From Phycisphaerae bacterium (lineage in GTDB: Bacteria > Planctomycetota > Phycisphaerae > Phycisphaerales > SM1A02), in NCBI GenBank assembly GCA_002684755.1, contig NYVS01000101.1, positions 10,670-16,318 of the forward strand: a stretch of DNA of 5,649 nucleotides, written 5' to 3'. Of this stretch, positions 4,633-5,649 are shown one piece after another. Positions within the stretch are counted from its first letter, which is position 1. Each line of letters opens with the position of its first letter. The notes beneath the pieces were generated by a model that did no database searches, was not told where the DNA came from, and saw only the letters and a list, made by a program, of their open reading frames with translations. A program made the translations under genes and the position numbers.

Positions 4633-5649
4633 ATGTCCGCAGTGCGTCACCACGTCCGAAACCTCGCCCTCGTCGCCCTCGTCGCCGCCGCACCCTCGGT
4701 GATGGCCGCATCCGCAGACGACCGCGACGATGCGCTGGCCGCTCGCAAGGCCGTGCTCGATCAGAAGTACGCCTTCGGTCCCTCCGCCGCCGCGGCGATC
4801 GACTACCGCATCGCTTGGCAGACGTCGACCGGCGACCCCACGAAGCGCGTCGACGTCGTCGACGAGGACGTCTACGTGCTCAGCGAACGAAACCGCCTGA
4901 CCCGGATCGACCGTGGCTCGGGCGCCCAGGTCTGGACCACGATCGCCGCGGACCCGCTCGACGCGGTCTGGGGCGTGACGCAGGGCCTGCCCCGCGCCAG
5001 CGACCAGCCCTTCGGACAGAACGACGACGACCGGATCTACGTGACTTCCGATCCGGGCGTCTTCGTCCTCGATCACAAGACCGGCGCGGTGGTCGGGCGT
5101 CAGGACCTCGAACGGATCCCCTCGACCGACGTCGTCCGTCGCGGCAGCTACCTGATCTTCGGAAGCCGCATGGGTCAGGTCGTCTGGCACCAGTTCACCG
5201 TCGGACAGGCATGGCGGGCCAACCAGCTCAAGGGACCGATCGTCTCGACGCCGATCCTCGTCGGAAGCAACGGCGTCGCCGCCGCGAGCGAAGGCGGAAC
5301 CTTCCTGATGCTCGACGCCAAGTCGGCGGGCCGAATCTGGGGCGAACGCCTCTTCGACGGCGTGACCGCGCCGCTCGCCGCCGGTGGCGGCAAGGTCTTC
5401 GCGGCCAGCAAGGACCAGTACCTCTGGGCGTTCAACGCACGCAACGGCGACACCGCCTGGCGTTACTTCACCGAAAGCCCCCTCACCGAACCCCCGACCT
5501 ACGTCGACATCGACGGCGGCCGGGTGCTCCAGTGGGTTCCCAGCGAAGGCCTGGTCTGCCTCGAGGCGAACCCCGTGAACGCGGTCGAAGGCCGCAAGGT
5601 CTGGACGCTTCCCGGCATCACCGGCCGATGCGTCGGTCGAATCAACGGC
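4633..5649 (+). CDS. Exported PQQ-like beta-propeller repeat protein, N-terminal part (3' end outside window)
   Basis: The frame runs from ATG 4633 to the window edge without a stop, giving 339 residues. Residues 1-25 form a Sec-type signal peptide: Arg/His residues, a hydrophobic LALVALVAAA core and a likely cleavage after SVMA. The mature part contains about six PQQ/WD-like blades. Each pairs a (V/I)Y(V/A)-type strand with a loop and a Trp-containing closing strand: about 77-101 (DVYVLS to AQVW), 132-156 (RIYVTSDPG), 168-200, 210-235 (to RIW), 250-275 (KVFAASKDQ to TAW) and 293-325 (to KVW). Such propellers act as PQQ dehydrogenases, BamB-like scaffolds or surface binding proteins; no cofactor-site residues could be identified, so no enzyme activity is claimed. 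Lys is always AAG, Gln always CAG and Ile always ATC in the visible part, a strong codon preference that hints at high expression. Planctomycetes encode many such proteins. Confidence 0.85.
   Translation, partial: MSAVRHHVRNLALVALVAAAPSVMAASADDRDDALAARKAVLDQKYAFGPSAAAAIDYRIAWQTSTGDPTKRVDVVDEDVYVLSERNRLTRIDRGSGAQVWTTIAADPLDAVWGVTQGLPRASDQPFGQNDDDRIYVTSDPGVFVLDHKTGAVVGRQDLERIPSTDVVRRGSYLIFGSRMGQVVWHQFTVGQAWRANQLKGPIVSTPILVGSNGVAAASEGGTFLMLDAKSAGRIWGERLFDGVTAPLAAGGGKVFAASKDQYLWAFNARNGDTAWRYFTESPLTEPPTYVDIDGGRVLQWVPSEGLVCLEANPVNAVEGRKVWTLPGITGRCVGRING
4669..4686 (+). repeat. 9-bp tandem repeat inside the signal peptide
   Basis: CTCGTCGCC is repeated exactly (4669-4677, 4678-4686) and encodes Leu-Val-Ala twice in the hydrophobic core of the signal peptide. 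Gain or loss of a unit would stay in frame and change only the core length. Confidence 0.6.

Noticed and set aside
4582..5190. A 202-codon minus-strand open frame opposite the beta-propeller gene
   Set aside because: The forward frame has a signal peptide, a ribosome-binding site and propeller repeats. The reverse frame is low-complexity Val/Asp/Gly/Arg sequence produced by reading the GC-rich gene backwards.
1..5649. Search for CRISPR repeats, transposase genes, tRNA genes, toxin-antitoxin pairs or phage genes
   Set aside because: No spaced direct repeats, terminal inverted repeats, tRNA-like folds or such protein motifs were seen. The coding space is fully explained by seven conserved or recognisable genes.

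Overview
This is a GC-rich (clearly above 60 % by eye), densely coded bacterial chromosome segment of mostly housekeeping genes. The protein set fits a planctomycete, probably of the Phycisphaerae type: a McsB-type protein arginine kinase, a stand-alone GluQ-type synthetase, a SpoIIE-type phosphatase and a secreted PQQ-like beta-propeller protein, all with very high C/G at third codon positions. That placement is inferred from gene content and style; no marker gene in the window proves it.

Layout from left to right. (1) The 3' end of mcsB (+, 1-438, cut by the window edge). (2) A convergent pterin-4a-carbinolamine dehydratase gene (-, 457-747). (3) A divergent + strand run of three genes: gluQRS (867-1859), a DUF192 lipoprotein overlapping its 3' end (1841-2425), and a PP2C/SpoIIE-type phosphatase with a receiver-like N-terminus (2477-3766). 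(4) A convergent riboflavin synthase gene, ribE (-, 3783-4412). (5) A 220-bp GC-rich spacer, then the 5' part of an exported PQQ-like beta-propeller protein (+, from 4633 and open at the right edge).

The genes do not form one pathway. They cover protein quality control (McsB), pterin recycling (PCD), tRNA(Asp) modification (GluQ-RS), envelope protein (DUF192), partner-switch style signalling (PP2C) and flavin synthesis (RibE). Transcription units alternate in direction. Both convergent junctions carry a small hairpin whose 5-nt loop holds a stop codon. The first genes of two units, gluQRS and ribE, lack a visible ribosome-binding site and have a -10-like hexamer directly before the ATG, whereas the internal genes of the + strand run have one.

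I found no mobile element, CRISPR array, tRNA, rRNA or defence system, and nothing I would call a new multi-gene system. The points most worth a second look are a degenerate phosphoarginine-pocket motif at the McsB C-terminus, the loss of all zinc ligands in GluQ-RS, a phosphatase whose receiver-like domain seems to lack the phosphorylation machinery, and a perfect 8-bp dyad in the divergent promoter region.
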